Origin: Acidimicrobiia bacterium
GTDB taxonomy: Bacteria; Actinomycetota; Acidimicrobiia; ATN3; PSLF01
Length of the DNA: 64,000 nucleotides
NCBI GenBank assembly: GCA_040289475.1
Contig: PSLF01000004.1
Coordinates: forward strand, 33,191-97,190
Reading direction: 5' to 3'
Shown here: piece by piece, positions 1 through 8,274 of the stretch
Numbering within the stretch: position 1 is the first letter of the stretch
Layout: each line of letters opens with the position of its first letter
Notes under the pieces: generated by a model
Databases searched by the model: none
Seen by the model: only the letters and a program-made list of their open reading frames with translations
Told to the model about the DNA's origin: nothing
Position numbers and translations under genes: made by a program

Positions 1-1047
1 TTGGGATACCGCAACGAGCCTGTTGTGCTGGTTGCGCTACGGTCAGCTGCCATGCTAACGGGATTGGGAATTTTATCCTCCAGCCCTATTCATGCTGTTC
101 GTCTGGGGCCGGGCTCGGAGGCAGCCTTTAGAGGCCCGTGGCAACCGCCACGGTTTTTCCTCCCTTACTGGTCGCTTCTTGCTCTGGTAGTCATGGCAGC
201 ATCCATAGTCATTGACGGACACCGCTCTTCAGTGGTGTACGGATTCTCGGCCTTCGCTGGTGCAACTGCGCTTGTGGTAGTGCGCCAGCTGCTAACAATA
301 AGAGAGAACTACAAACTGTTTACCAGACTCGCTGAAGCCGACGAGAGACGACAAACGTTCTTGCGCGAACTCCTCAAGGGAGTTGAAGAAGAGCGAATCA
401 GGGTTGCTAACTCGATAGATAGCGGTCCTGTCCAACAGCTCACAGCACTCATGCTGCGAGCGCAGCGCGCCGCTACAAGGGAAACTACTCATCCCAAGCT
501 CCTTATTGAAGCCTTGACAAAACAGCTTTCCGTCGCCTTGGAAGAGCTAAGAGAACTTACACGCTCGCTCAGACCAAGTTTGACAGAAGCCAGAGACTTA
601 GCCGAAGCAATCGCTCTCGAAGTAAAAGAGGCCTTTTCAGGAGCTCCCGTGACAGTCGAACTCGATGTCGAAGAACCCCCAGGACTAGCACCTGAGCAAC
701 AGTTGCATTTATTCAGGATAGCTGAAGAAGCAATCGATAACGTCCGGATGCATGCTGGGGCATCCAAGGTGCAGGTTACGCTCAAATCGGAGAGAGGGCT
801 GGAATCTAGCCAGAGAAGGGTCGTCCTCGAGGTAAAAGACGATGGTAAGGGTTTCGTCGAAAGGGTGCTCTACACACGGACCAGCATTGTGCGCACAGGT
901 ATATCCTCCATGCGGGAGCGGGCTGACATCTTGGGAGCTGACTTACAGCTAATCTCGACACCGGGGGCAGGCACAATCGTAAGGGTATTGCTGGATTTGC
1001 CACAACAAATCCACTCGGCACAGCGTCACACAAAGGAGCCAACGTGA
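1..1047 (+). CDS. Histidine-kinase-like membrane protein lacking the phosphoacceptor His (5' end may be cut)
   Basis: The frame is open from base 1, so the TTG there may be an internal codon and the protein may begin outside the window. Hydrophobic segments lie at about residues 8-25 and 55-100. A NarX/LiaS-type dimerisation helix follows (about 120-190), then a HATPase domain with an N-box (EEAIDNVRMHAGAS), DDGKGF, and a TGISSMRERADILG segment. In this family the helix normally reads R-E-L-H-D-G. Here it reads ANSIDSGPVQQ, with Asp140 where the phosphorylated His should be and Ser in place of the next Asp. The ATP-binding half looks intact. The stop overlaps the next gene by 4 bp, so the two are probably translated together. 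It is either a regulatory pseudokinase or a kinase that phosphorylates in trans; the sequence does not decide between them. Confidence 0.85.
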   Translation: MGYRNEPVVLVALRSAAMLTGLGILSSSPIHAVRLGPGSEAAFRGPWQPPRFFLPYWSLLALVVMAASIVIDGHRSSVVYGFSAFAGATALVVVRQLLTIRENYKLFTRLAEADERRQTFLRELLKGVEEERIRVANSIDSGPVQQLTALMLRAQRAATRETTHPKLLIEALTKQLSVALEELRELTRSLRPSLTEARDLAEAIALEVKEAFSGAPVTVELDVEEPPGLAPEQQLHLFRIAEEAIDNVRMHAGASKVQVTLKSERGLESSQRRVVLEVKDDGKGFVERVLYTRTSIVRTGISSMRERADILGADLQLISTPGAGTIVRVLLDLPQQIHSAQRHTKEPT

Positions 1048-2816
1048 TCGACTACGAAACTCTAGACGGTGCTATTGGAGTCAACTGGTACGAGGTCGAC
1101 CCAAACTTACAGCAACTCGTCGACAGAGTCGTTGCACCTGGAGACAGAGAATGGGCCCATGCGAAGCTGAGGGAGTTTGGAGCACTGTGTGGCGGGCCAA
1201 TAGCGCAGAGAGCCGAGGTCACCGACCGGAACCCCCCACGCCTCGTCAAGTACGACCGCTGGGGGGAACGGATCGACCATATCATCCACCACCCTGGGGC
1301 GATAGAAACCAAACGCGACCTCCATGCAAAGTACTTGTCGCTTAGCTTTTCCGAAGCCGCGAGAGAACGTGAAGCTCCCGTGACATCAACAGTGGGAACT
1401 GCGTTCTCCTACTTGTTATCTCAAGCTGAGACTGGAATGCTGTGCGCTGTGGGAATGACTGGCGGCGCGGCAGCTCTCGTGGAGGCCTGGGGAGGGCCCC
1501 AGGCAAAAGCCGAGATTCTACCCCACATGACCTCCGAGGAGTTTGAACACTACTGGGACGGGGCCATGTTCATGACTGAACGCGCTGGAGGATCCGATGT
1601 GGGGGCCACCGAAACCGTTGCCCGACACCTCGAGGGAGAGAAGTGGATTTTGAACGGCTTCAAGTGGTTCTGCTCGAACGTAGATGCAAAGGTCATCGTA
1701 ACCTTAGCCCGCCCCGAAGGGGCACCTCCAGGGGTGCGAGGGCTGGCCCTTTTTGCTGTTCCCAAAACAAAGAGCGACGGAACTCCGAACGGAATCGACA
1801 TTCATCGACTAAAAGACAAGCTTGGCACTAAAGCCGTCCCGACTGGCGAGGTCGAGTTCGTGAATGCAGAGGCCTATTTACTAGCTGGCGGGAATCGGGT
1901 CTCTGAAGATCCCGAAGCCGCCGCAAGAGACGGCCAGGGATTGGTGCGCATGATGTCTATGGTGAATGGGTCTCGTCACGGGGTCGCACTGATGGGCCTG
2001 GGGATAGCGCGTCGTTGCTTTCTCGAGTCCGCCGTGTACGCCTCCAAACGCCGGGCATTCGGAACCAGAATCGACAACTTTCCCTTGGTACGGGAGACAC
2101 TGATGCGAATGCTCATGGAGATCGAAAGCTGTGCAGCGATGGTATTCGAGGCAGCCCGTGCTCTGGAGCAGGGCAACAGAGGATTGTGGCGGATCCTCGT
2201 ACCACTTGGGAAGTACCGCGCCACGCGGCGGGGTCTCCAAATAGCTACTGCCTCCCTCGAGCTGCTCGGAGGCAACGGTTACATAGAAGACTGGCCGACT
2301 GCTCGCCAACTGCGAGACGCACAGTGTCACACGATCTGGGAGGGCACCGAGAACATAATATGTCTTGATGTGAGGCGAGCTGCGAGCAGAGAAGGTTCAC
2401 ACCAAGAACTCTTCAAGCGCCTAGAAGAGGCAGTCTCTATAGACGCATCGAAACATGACATCTTGCGCGAGCCCCGTGATGCAATAGTCACAGCTCTCGA
2501 GGAAGCAAAGCAGGCTGTAGATATCGTACTCGGGGCTCCCAAGGACATTGCTCAGTTGCACACACGGAGACTGGCTCGGGCCCTAGCAGATGTCGCCCAA
2601 GCATCACTCCTTTTAGAAGAGGCGGCATGGGAACTCGAACATCGTTCTTCAGCCAGGAAGGCTGCCCTCACGCGGCTGTTCGTAAATACCCGGCTCGTGC
2701 GCCGGAAGCTCTGGGGGATAGGATCGCATGATCGCACCTGCATCGATTTATTCGAGCCGGTCATTAGGTACGAACCTATTGAGGATAAAGCCGTACTAGA
2801 GGCAGCGAGCGGTTAG
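1044..2816 (+). CDS. Acyl-CoA dehydrogenase, AidB-like
   Basis: This is a flavoprotein of the acyl-CoA dehydrogenase superfamily that oxidises acyl-CoA thioesters with FAD. At 590 aa it is longer than the usual 380-aa enzymes and fits the AidB/long-form group with a helical C-terminal extension (about residues 460-590). The FAD/substrate motif MTERAGGSDVG sits near residue 177. The C-terminal signature LLGGNGYIEDWP and IWEGTENI lies near residues 410-440. The GTG start overlaps the upstream stop and is preceded by AAAGGAG at good spacing. AidB proper is linked to alkylation damage, but many relatives are ordinary fatty-acid enzymes, so the substrate is unassigned. Confidence 0.9.
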   Translation: MIDYETLDGAIGVNWYEVDPNLQQLVDRVVAPGDREWAHAKLREFGALCGGPIAQRAEVTDRNPPRLVKYDRWGERIDHIIHHPGAIETKRDLHAKYLSLSFSEAAREREAPVTSTVGTAFSYLLSQAETGMLCAVGMTGGAAALVEAWGGPQAKAEILPHMTSEEFEHYWDGAMFMTERAGGSDVGATETVARHLEGEKWILNGFKWFCSNVDAKVIVTLARPEGAPPGVRGLALFAVPKTKSDGTPNGIDIHRLKDKLGTKAVPTGEVEFVNAEAYLLAGGNRVSEDPEAAARDGQGLVRMMSMVNGSRHGVALMGLGIARRCFLESAVYASKRRAFGTRIDNFPLVRETLMRMLMEIESCAAMVFEAARALEQGNRGLWRILVPLGKYRATRRGLQIATASLELLGGNGYIEDWPTARQLRDAQCHTIWEGTENIICLDVRRAASREGSHQELFKRLEEAVSIDASKHDILREPRDAIVTALEEAKQAVDIVLGAPKDIAQLHTRRLARALADVAQASLLLEEAAWELEHRSSARKAALTRLFVNTRLVRRKLWGIGSHDRTCIDLFEPVIRYEPIEDKAVLEAASG

Positions 2817-2893
2817 ATCTGGGGAAACGTCGAATCAGGGATTTCTAGGAATAGCTAGGTTTTCTAATGGATCAGGACGGTTGAGGAAGGGTC

Positions 2894-2900
2894 AGGGAGG
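2894..2900 (+). promoter_or_regulatory. Strong ribosome binding site for the 44-aa ORF
   Basis: AGGGAGG is followed after 5 nt by a TTG start at 2906. This is the main evidence that the small ORF is translated. Confidence 0.6.
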
Positions 2901-2905
2901 AAACT

Positions 2906-3040
2906 TTGAGACTACAAGTCCCGTTCATCGTCGCCCTAGTTTTGATGGGGCTAATAATGATGGTCTTTTTGGCATGGACAATAGGTCCCGCCGGACGATC
3001 GCACCGGTGGCAAAACAGGGGTAAGCAAGGACTTCGATAA
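2906..3040 (+). CDS. Small single-pass membrane protein, 44 aa
   Basis: The reading frame starts with TTG directly after AGGGAGG and ends in TAA 3 nt before the flavin reductase start. The product begins MRLQVPFIVALV, has one strongly hydrophobic segment (about residues 5-27), and ends in a basic tail (GRSHRWQNRGKQGLR). The strong Shine-Dalgarno, the coherent membrane-anchor layout and the tight coupling to the next gene argue for a real microprotein. No family is recognised. It could anchor or regulate the neighbouring reductase, or it could be a translated leader that couples expression. Confidence 0.5.
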   Translation: MRLQVPFIVALVLMGLIMMVFLAWTIGPAGRSHRWQNRGKQGLR

Positions 3041-3043
3041 CAA

Positions 3044-3595
3044 ATGGTGGGTCAAGACCGGGAGAAATCAGAGAGGGAGGTCAAGGGAGTAGATCCTCTT
3101 GAATTTCGCAAAGTCATGAGTCGATTTGCCACCGGCGTGACAGTGGTGACAACTCGCACCCCCGACGGCAAGCCCCATGGCCTCACCGCCAATGCCTTCA
3201 TGTCCGTGTCACTGCATCCACCACTCGTGCTCGTATCCATCGACAAAAAGACCGACACCCACGGATACCTTGACAAAGCTAGAGCGTTTTGCGTCAACGT
3301 CCTAAAAGAAGGGCATAGAGAGATATCAGATCGGTTTGCGTCCAAGCACCCCAACAAATTCGAGGGAGTGTCCCATAGCACCAAACATACCGGAGCGCCT
3401 GTGCTGGAGGATGCCCTCGCATGGATCGACTGCCGTGTCGTGGATCGATTCGAAGGTGGAGACCATACCTTGTTTCTCGGTGAAGTAGTGGGTCTTGAAT
3501 ACCGCGGCGGCAGGCCTCTGTTGTTTTACGGCGGTAAATACGGCAAACTCTCCCACGAGAACGGGTCGGAGAGTGGCGAAAGCGGTGCCTCCTAG
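3044..3595 (+). CDS. Flavin reductase-like FMN-binding protein
   Basis: This 183-aa protein belongs to the flavin reductase-like FMN-binding split-barrel family (HpaC/RutF type), which reduces free flavin with NAD(P)H, usually for a partner monooxygenase. The family signature is at residues 25-70: FRKVMSRFATGVTVVTT, then GLTANAFMSVSLHPPLVLVS. FCVNVL follows near residue 90. The length is typical of a stand-alone reductase. It starts 3 nt after the small membrane ORF. No monooxygenase partner lies next to it, so the physiological acceptor is unknown. Confidence 0.88.
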   Translation: MVGQDREKSEREVKGVDPLEFRKVMSRFATGVTVVTTRTPDGKPHGLTANAFMSVSLHPPLVLVSIDKKTDTHGYLDKARAFCVNVLKEGHREISDRFASKHPNKFEGVSHSTKHTGAPVLEDALAWIDCRVVDRFEGGDHTLFLGEVVGLEYRGGRPLLFYGGKYGKLSHENGSESGESGAS

Positions 3596-3903
3596 GTCGG
3601 CGAAAAGCAGTGCCATGCAGCGACGCAGGAGCCGCTGATGAAAAAAGGCAACCTGTCGCCCCTGGAAAACTCCTTGTAAAGTCCGTATCAAGTATCTGGC
3701 CGAGACAACTTGACTTTATTTGCAGCGCAGTCTTGTCCGGGATACCCTTGAGCAGCACCCAGATGCTTAGCTGATAAGAGCCACACGAAGCAAGGCGGCG
3801 GTGCAGTGGTGAAGAAACGTCGGCTAGCGAAACATGTTCAGTGTTTGTAGATGAACAAGTGCATCGGCAGCAATTGGTCGGCAGTTCGTACTGAGGAGTG
3901 TAG
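3596..3903 (+). other. Intergenic stretch without a recognisable gene
   Basis: These 308 bp lie between the flavin reductase and the alcohol dehydrogenase. The only clear element is GAGGAG just before the dehydrogenase start. No RNA gene, terminator or convincing promoter pair was found. Minus-strand open frames here look like chance. Confidence 0.5.
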
Positions 3904-5013
3904 ATGAAGGGCGCAATTCTTCCCGCAATAGGCAAGGATTTAGAAGTAGTGGACGACCTAGAGGTTTCATCGCCAAGAGAGCGAGAGGTCAAAGTCAAGA
4001 TTCACGCCACTGGTGTCTGCCACTCGGACCTATCAGTGCAGAACGGCACAATAATGGTTCCACTCCCAGCTGTACTTGGACACGAAGCTGCGGGAGTGAT
4101 CGAAGAGGTTGGATCGGCGGTAACGAGTGTCCAACCAGGAGACCATGTCGTGCTTTCTTTCGTACCCGAGTGCGGAAAGTGCTGGTTTTGCGTTCGCGGA
4201 ATGCCCAACTTGTGCGAGGTTGCAACTACTGGAATCGTACGCGGCGGCCTTTACGACGGCCAAAGCCCCTTTTCGAGAAAGGGAGAGCGAATCAACCAAA
4301 TGACTGAGTGCGGTACCTTCGCCGAGTACACCGTCGTTCCTGAGGGAGGGGTCATCAAAATTCCCGAGGACGTTGCTCTTGAAGACGCTGCACTTTTGGG
4401 ATGTGGCGTTACGACTGGGGTCGGTGCAGTTCTGAACACAGCTCAAGTCGAAGAGGGCTCCTCGGTAGCCGTCATCGGGACTGGTGGGGTCGGACTCAAT
4501 GTCATCCAGGGCGCAGTAATCGCTGGGGCTGCCAAGATTATCGCAGTCGATCTTTTGGACAACAAGTTGGAGATGGCTAAAGCGTTTGGAGCTACTGATC
4601 TAATCAATTCCTCCTCTCAGGATCCCGTATCGGTTGTCAAACAGCTCACTGAGGGCCGCGGTGCAGACTATACATTCGAGGTAATTGGATTACCTTCCAC
4701 TCAGGAACAGGCCTACAGGATGGCAAGGCGCGGTGGCACAGCGGTCTTTGTGGGAGTGCCCAAAATGACCGACATGCTCCAAATCCAGGCATTCTTGCCT
4801 GTATTCGAAGAAAAAACGATCAAGGGATGCTGGTACGGTTCGGCGCGTCCTCATATTGACATCCCAAGGTTGATAGATCTTTACAAGGCAGGGCGCCTCA
4901 AGCTTCAAGAGCTGATTTCCCGAAAGTTCAAGATCGATCAAGTGAACGAGGCTTTCGCGGCCCTGGCTAAAGGAGAGGTCGCCCGGGGTGTAATCACGAT
5001 GGCAGCGTCGTAG
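3904..5013 (+). CDS. Zinc-dependent alcohol dehydrogenase (class III-like MDR)
   Basis: This 369-aa medium-chain dehydrogenase oxidises alcohols or reduces aldehydes with NAD(P). The catalytic zinc ligands are visible in GVCHSDLS (Cys) and GHEAAGVIEEVGS (His). The structural-zinc cysteines form CGKCWFCVRGMPNLC (about residues 97-111). The Rossmann motif GTGGVGLNVIQGA lies near residue 196. The start follows GAGGAG with 5-6 nt spacing. It resembles actinobacterial Zn-ADHs of the Rxyl_3153/mycothiol-era type, but the substrate cannot be read from sequence. Its 3' end overlaps the convergent aldo/keto reductase by 20 bp. Confidence 0.92.
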   Translation: MKGAILPAIGKDLEVVDDLEVSSPREREVKVKIHATGVCHSDLSVQNGTIMVPLPAVLGHEAAGVIEEVGSAVTSVQPGDHVVLSFVPECGKCWFCVRGMPNLCEVATTGIVRGGLYDGQSPFSRKGERINQMTECGTFAEYTVVPEGGVIKIPEDVALEDAALLGCGVTTGVGAVLNTAQVEEGSSVAVIGTGGVGLNVIQGAVIAGAAKIIAVDLLDNKLEMAKAFGATDLINSSSQDPVSVVKQLTEGRGADYTFEVIGLPSTQEQAYRMARRGGTAVFVGVPKMTDMLQIQAFLPVFEEKTIKGCWYGSARPHIDIPRLIDLYKAGRLKLQELISRKFKIDQVNEAFAALAKGEVARGVITMAAS

Positions 5014-6007
5014 CTACTTCTTTCGTATTCGACTCACCCTCGCCGTCGAAGCCAGAAAGCCACAGTGCCTCGACGCGGGACAACTCCTCATCAGTAAGAG
5101 GCTTCGATGCCGCCTGGACGAACTCCTCGAGGTCAGCATTGTTCGTAACCGTCAGCAGCACCGAGGAAAAGGCGGGTTGGGCGATGATGAAGGCCACGGC
5201 TGCCTGGCCCATTGTTCGTCCTGATTCTTTCAAGAACTCCAGTTTTCTCTTGTTCTCCACGAGTTTTGCCAGCTCGTCTCTTTTCCTATGACTCCTGTGG
5301 TCATTAGGAGAAAAAACGGTGTTCTCATCGACTTTTTCTGTTAGGACATCGGATGCGTGAGGCACTCTGGCAAGTAACGTAGTTGCGTATCCTTCTTGGC
5401 GAGCTGCCTCGGCAAATGTTCTCCCCGGCTGCTGCTCCAGAACATTGAAGACGGTCTGGACTGTGTCTACCCTTCGATGGCGAATCGACGCAAGCCCCTC
5501 TTCTTCCCACCCGATGGCAGGTCCTAAAGCGACTCCAATAGCCCGTATTTTCCCGGAATCCCGAAGGGCTTCGAGCTCAGCGAAGAGATCGTCTCGGTCG
5601 ATGGCTATGAGCCGGGGGTTGTGCAGCTGGTATAGGTCGATGTAGTCCGTGCCAAGTCGTCTCAGAGAGCTATCTACAGCCCTGCGGCAAAAGCTAGGCT
5701 CCCAACACTGAGGCCGCTCGCCCTGAGAATGCTCCCGTTCTCCGTCAAGCACATAGCCAAATTTCGTTCCTATGACAACTTGATCTCTTATTCCCTTGAG
5801 AGCCTGTCCAAGTAGATGCTCCGACTTTCCCAATCCATAAACGTCCCCTGTATCGAAGAAAGTAACTCCCAAGTCGACAGCCGTTCTTACAAGACGCTGC
5901 CCCTCCGAATCGTCGATACTTCCCCACCAGTCGAGGCCCAGAGTCCAGGCTCCAAAGCCTATTACCGAAACTTCGATCTCCGAATCGCCCAAACGCTTCT
6001 TTTGCAC
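4994..6007 (-). CDS. Aldo/keto reductase
   Basis: This 337-aa NADPH-dependent TIM-barrel oxidoreductase reduces carbonyl compounds. The catalytic tetrad is present: Asp and Tyr in FFDTGDVYGLGKSEHLLG (about residues 49-66), Lys in VVIGTKFGY (about 77-85), and His in DLYQLHNP (about 125). The GTG start (MQKKRLGDSEIEVS) is set by a strong AAGGAGG 6 nt upstream. It converges on the alcohol dehydrogenase and overlaps its last 20 bp. The substrate is unassigned; the family is broad. Confidence 0.92.
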   Translation of the reverse strand: MQKKRLGDSEIEVSVIGFGAWTLGLDWWGSIDDSEGQRLVRTAVDLGVTFFDTGDVYGLGKSEHLLGQALKGIRDQVVIGTKFGYVLDGEREHSQGERPQCWEPSFCRRAVDSSLRRLGTDYIDLYQLHNPRLIAIDRDDLFAELEALRDSGKIRAIGVALGPAIGWEEEGLASIRHRRVDTVQTVFNVLEQQPGRTFAEAARQEGYATTLLARVPHASDVLTEKVDENTVFSPNDHRSHRKRDELAKLVENKRKLEFLKESGRTMGQAAVAFIIAQPAFSSVLLTVTNNADLEEFVQAASKPLTDEELSRVEALWLSGFDGEGESNTKEVATTLPS

Positions 6008-6050
6008 GTGATTCCTCCTTGAAGCAACGCCAACGTCGAACGGCGCGCCG

Positions 6051-7547
6051 CTATAGAGTTATGGTTCGAACCAATGAGAGGTCGTCGGCAAGTATCACCG
6101 AAACAGTAGATCCCCTTCCACTTGACTCTCCACCTCCCAATCCCGAAACGAACGAAGACGGCAATGGGTAGTTGCCCTCGGAGCTAGACCATCCCGCAAT
6201 CCATTGTGACCAAGCGTTAGACAACTCTGCAGCTTCTAGGGAGCCGGTAGCTTGAATCACGGCACGAAATAATTTTTTTCCTCCGCACTCCTCGAATCGG
6301 TACCTGTCGGCCGCCCAACCATCCGCTGCTCGCTCAGCCACAGAAACCTCCACAAACTCTTGGAGCATAAGGGAGAGGTCAAGCTCGCCAATAACGCCTT
6401 CTTCGATCGTCTTACAGCCGGGAGTGGGCGGTGGTGGAGCCACTCCCGCCCTTGTATCGTTGCCCCTAGCAGAATTGCTTACCCTGTCTATATAGACCTC
6501 GGGATGCATTATCTCCTTAGTAGAGATCGGTAGCCTCGAGTAAGCAGCGTCTAGACCCTTCCAGCCTTGCGCTTCTTGCAGCGCACGCGCGAACTCAACG
6601 CCTTGGGTATAGGGGAACTCGAGCCAGGCACGCACTATTCTGGGAGCAGAATCAATAGCGTCCGTGGCCATCTTCTGGGATTCATCTACAAAGCGCCTAA
6701 CATCATCGGAACTCAAAAAACGGCTCGCCCAGTGAATCATGACCAGTGACGCATCTCCTTCTACAAAAGCGTGAAAGGCGGCTGACCTCTCCGAGTCGCC
6801 AGCCCGCTCCACTTCTTGCTGCAACTTTTTCAGGTCGAAGTGCTGGTTTACTAGAGCATGTGCTAACTCGTGTGCAAGAGCTACTCTGTCTAAAAGAGAC
6901 AAGCCTTTAGGTGAGGTACGAACGAAAAGCTCGTCGGTGTCGGGGTCGAAAAACCCCACCGTCCCTTCCTCTACGAGACTCATATAAAGCTCTGCGATAT
7001 CAGTTTGAGGTGGGAACAGGCGGAGGTACTTCAATAGCTCACCTAGTGCTGCTAGATCTGCGCGCTCCTCGTCGGTGATGTTTTCGGCCTTCTCTCGAAG
7101 CAGCGATTTCATCTCTTCTGGAGAAACAGCTCTCCAGGTCACCTTTGCCTTCCAGGGGAGCTGTCTTACAGCCGAAACCTGGTCGGCCACGGTGTCCACC
7201 AGGGTCTGATCGATGGGCTGAGACTGGCCTGAGCGAAGGGCCGCACGGGCTGCAAAAATCAGCCCTCCCAAAAGCGAAATCGTCAAAAAAATAGCGAGTC
7301 CTACTAGCCACGCATTGGCACGAGGCGGACGAGGCTCCGGCTCTCCAGACCAAGGTCGCGTCTGGTATGGGGCTGAATATGGTGGCCAATACGTCGGGGA
7401 TTGGGGATGTAGAAAGACGTCCGCTCGCGGGTAAGGAGGGATCCAAGACTGCGTCACTCCGGGTGGATAACCGTACGGCAAGCCGCCTCCCGGGTTAGCC
7501 TGGCCAATCCAACTAGTTGGGTATGGAAAATCCGCTCGATAGCTCAT
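6051..7547 (-). CDS. Membrane-anchored HExxH metallopeptidase-like protein
   Basis: The 498-aa product has three parts. Residues 1-75 are rich in Pro, Tyr and Trp and are predicted cytoplasmic. A transmembrane helix lies at about 78-105. The rest is a large extracytoplasmic domain with the zinc motif AHELAHALVNQHF near residue 220 and FVEGDAS about 45 residues later, a plausible third ligand. This is a gluzincin-like arrangement, so a zinc protease or a degenerate relative is likely. Substrates are unknown. The same layout (Pro/aromatic tail, one helix, protease) recurs in the trypsin-like protein at 9874-10842, which suggests a shared assembly or partner. Confidence 0.75.
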   Translation of the reverse strand: MSYRADFPYPTSWIGQANPGGGLPYGYPPGVTQSWIPPYPRADVFLHPQSPTYWPPYSAPYQTRPWSGEPEPRPPRANAWLVGLAIFLTISLLGGLIFAARAALRSGQSQPIDQTLVDTVADQVSAVRQLPWKAKVTWRAVSPEEMKSLLREKAENITDEERADLAALGELLKYLRLFPPQTDIAELYMSLVEEGTVGFFDPDTDELFVRTSPKGLSLLDRVALAHELAHALVNQHFDLKKLQQEVERAGDSERSAAFHAFVEGDASLVMIHWASRFLSSDDVRRFVDESQKMATDAIDSAPRIVRAWLEFPYTQGVEFARALQEAQGWKGLDAAYSRLPISTKEIMHPEVYIDRVSNSARGNDTRAGVAPPPPTPGCKTIEEGVIGELDLSLMLQEFVEVSVAERAADGWAADRYRFEECGGKKLFRAVIQATGSLEAAELSNAWSQWIAGWSSSEGNYPLPSSFVSGLGGGESSGRGSTVSVILADDLSLVRTITL

Positions 7548-7767
7548 TCATCCAGCCATTCGACGCCTGGCTCGCTAGTACTTTTAGGACTATGGGCTGG
7601 GATCCCCGAAGGCGGATATTCACCGCAGGCCCGATCACAGCTCGCATGGGCAACGGGTAGTCATGTTTTACCAAAGTACTAAAGCTGAAAACATTTTCGG
7701 CCTTCCCTACTCGATTGTAGAGAGGGCATGCGACATTTGGCTTCGACATGCCTACAGCAGGGCCGTC

Positions 7768-7796
7768 TTGGCGCGTTCGCTCCCACTGGATTAGAT
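7768..7796 (+). promoter_or_regulatory. Putative promoter of the first response regulator (near-leaderless)
   Basis: TTGGCG (7768-7773) and TTAGAT (7791-7796) are separated by 17 bp. The ATG lies 8 nt after the -10, so transcription would begin within a base or two of the start codon. No Shine-Dalgarno is present, which agrees with leaderless translation. Confidence 0.4.
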
Positions 7797-7804
7797 TTAC
7801 CCTC

Positions 7805-8176
7805 ATGAAATCAGTCCTGATAGCTGACGATCATCCCGAAGTTCGGGCTGCCCTTGTCCAGCTTGTGTCGAACGTAGCTAAGGTCGTAGGCGAAGCTGAA
7901 AACGGGGAAATCGCAGTCGAGCTCGTCTCAAAACTCAAGCCCGACCTCGTGATTATGGATCTATCCATGCCAGTAATGGACGGCATTGCAGCTACGTTGC
8001 TGATAAAAGAGCAAGTGCCGGATGTCACTGTGATCGCCCATGGAGGTCCGCAGGACAAGGAGCTAATCAGCCAAGCTCTAGCTGCCGGGGCAGTGACCTT
8101 TGTGCCCAAGGGAGGCGACATCTTAGGGGTAATCGTCAGCCTGCTTGGCTCAACCCAAGGGGGGAGCCCTTCGTAA
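7805..8176 (+). CDS. Receiver-only response regulator
   Basis: The ATG at 7805 gives a 123-aa CheY-like receiver beginning MKSVLIADDHPEVR; the frame is open further upstream, but homology starts here. The acidic pair (ADD) and phospho-Asp (VIMDLSMPVMDG, about residue 54) are present, as is the Lys in FVPKGG. The Thr/Ser switch residue of beta-4 is replaced: VTVIAHGGP has Gly where NarL-type receivers have Thr or Ser. The receiver most resembles the NarL group, but no helix-turn-helix domain follows. It could be a phosphate sink, a protein-interaction switch, or the partner of one of the NarX/LiaS-type kinases in this window. Confidence 0.88.
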   Translation: MKSVLIADDHPEVRAALVQLVSNVAKVVGEAENGEIAVELVSKLKPDLVIMDLSMPVMDGIAATLLIKEQVPDVTVIAHGGPQDKELISQALAAGAVTFVPKGGDILGVIVSLLGSTQGGSPS

Positions 8177-8237
8177 AAAGATCTGCGACGAATCTCACAC
8201 CGCATAGCCCCGGAGCGGTAGCATTTTAGTAGCTGTG

Positions 8238-8266
8238 TTGAACCGTCTGCCGCCTGTGAGTAATGT
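8238..8266 (+). promoter_or_regulatory. Putative promoter of the second response regulator (near-leaderless)
   Basis: TTGAAC (8238-8243) and TAATGT (8261-8266) are 17 bp apart. The ATG at 8275 lies 8 nt after the -10, the same geometry as the upstream regulator gene, again without a Shine-Dalgarno. Confidence 0.45.
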
Positions 8267-8274
8267 GAGACAAG

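Noticed and set aside
1881-2330. 149-aa minus-strand frame inside the acyl-CoA dehydrogenase
   Set aside because: It is fully inside a well-conserved gene and has no recognisable domain.
3294-3998. 234-aa minus-strand frame over the flavin reductase end and intergenic region
   Set aside because: Composition is Ser/Arg/Cys-rich and non-globular, with no ribosome binding site; it covers a conserved gene on the other strand.
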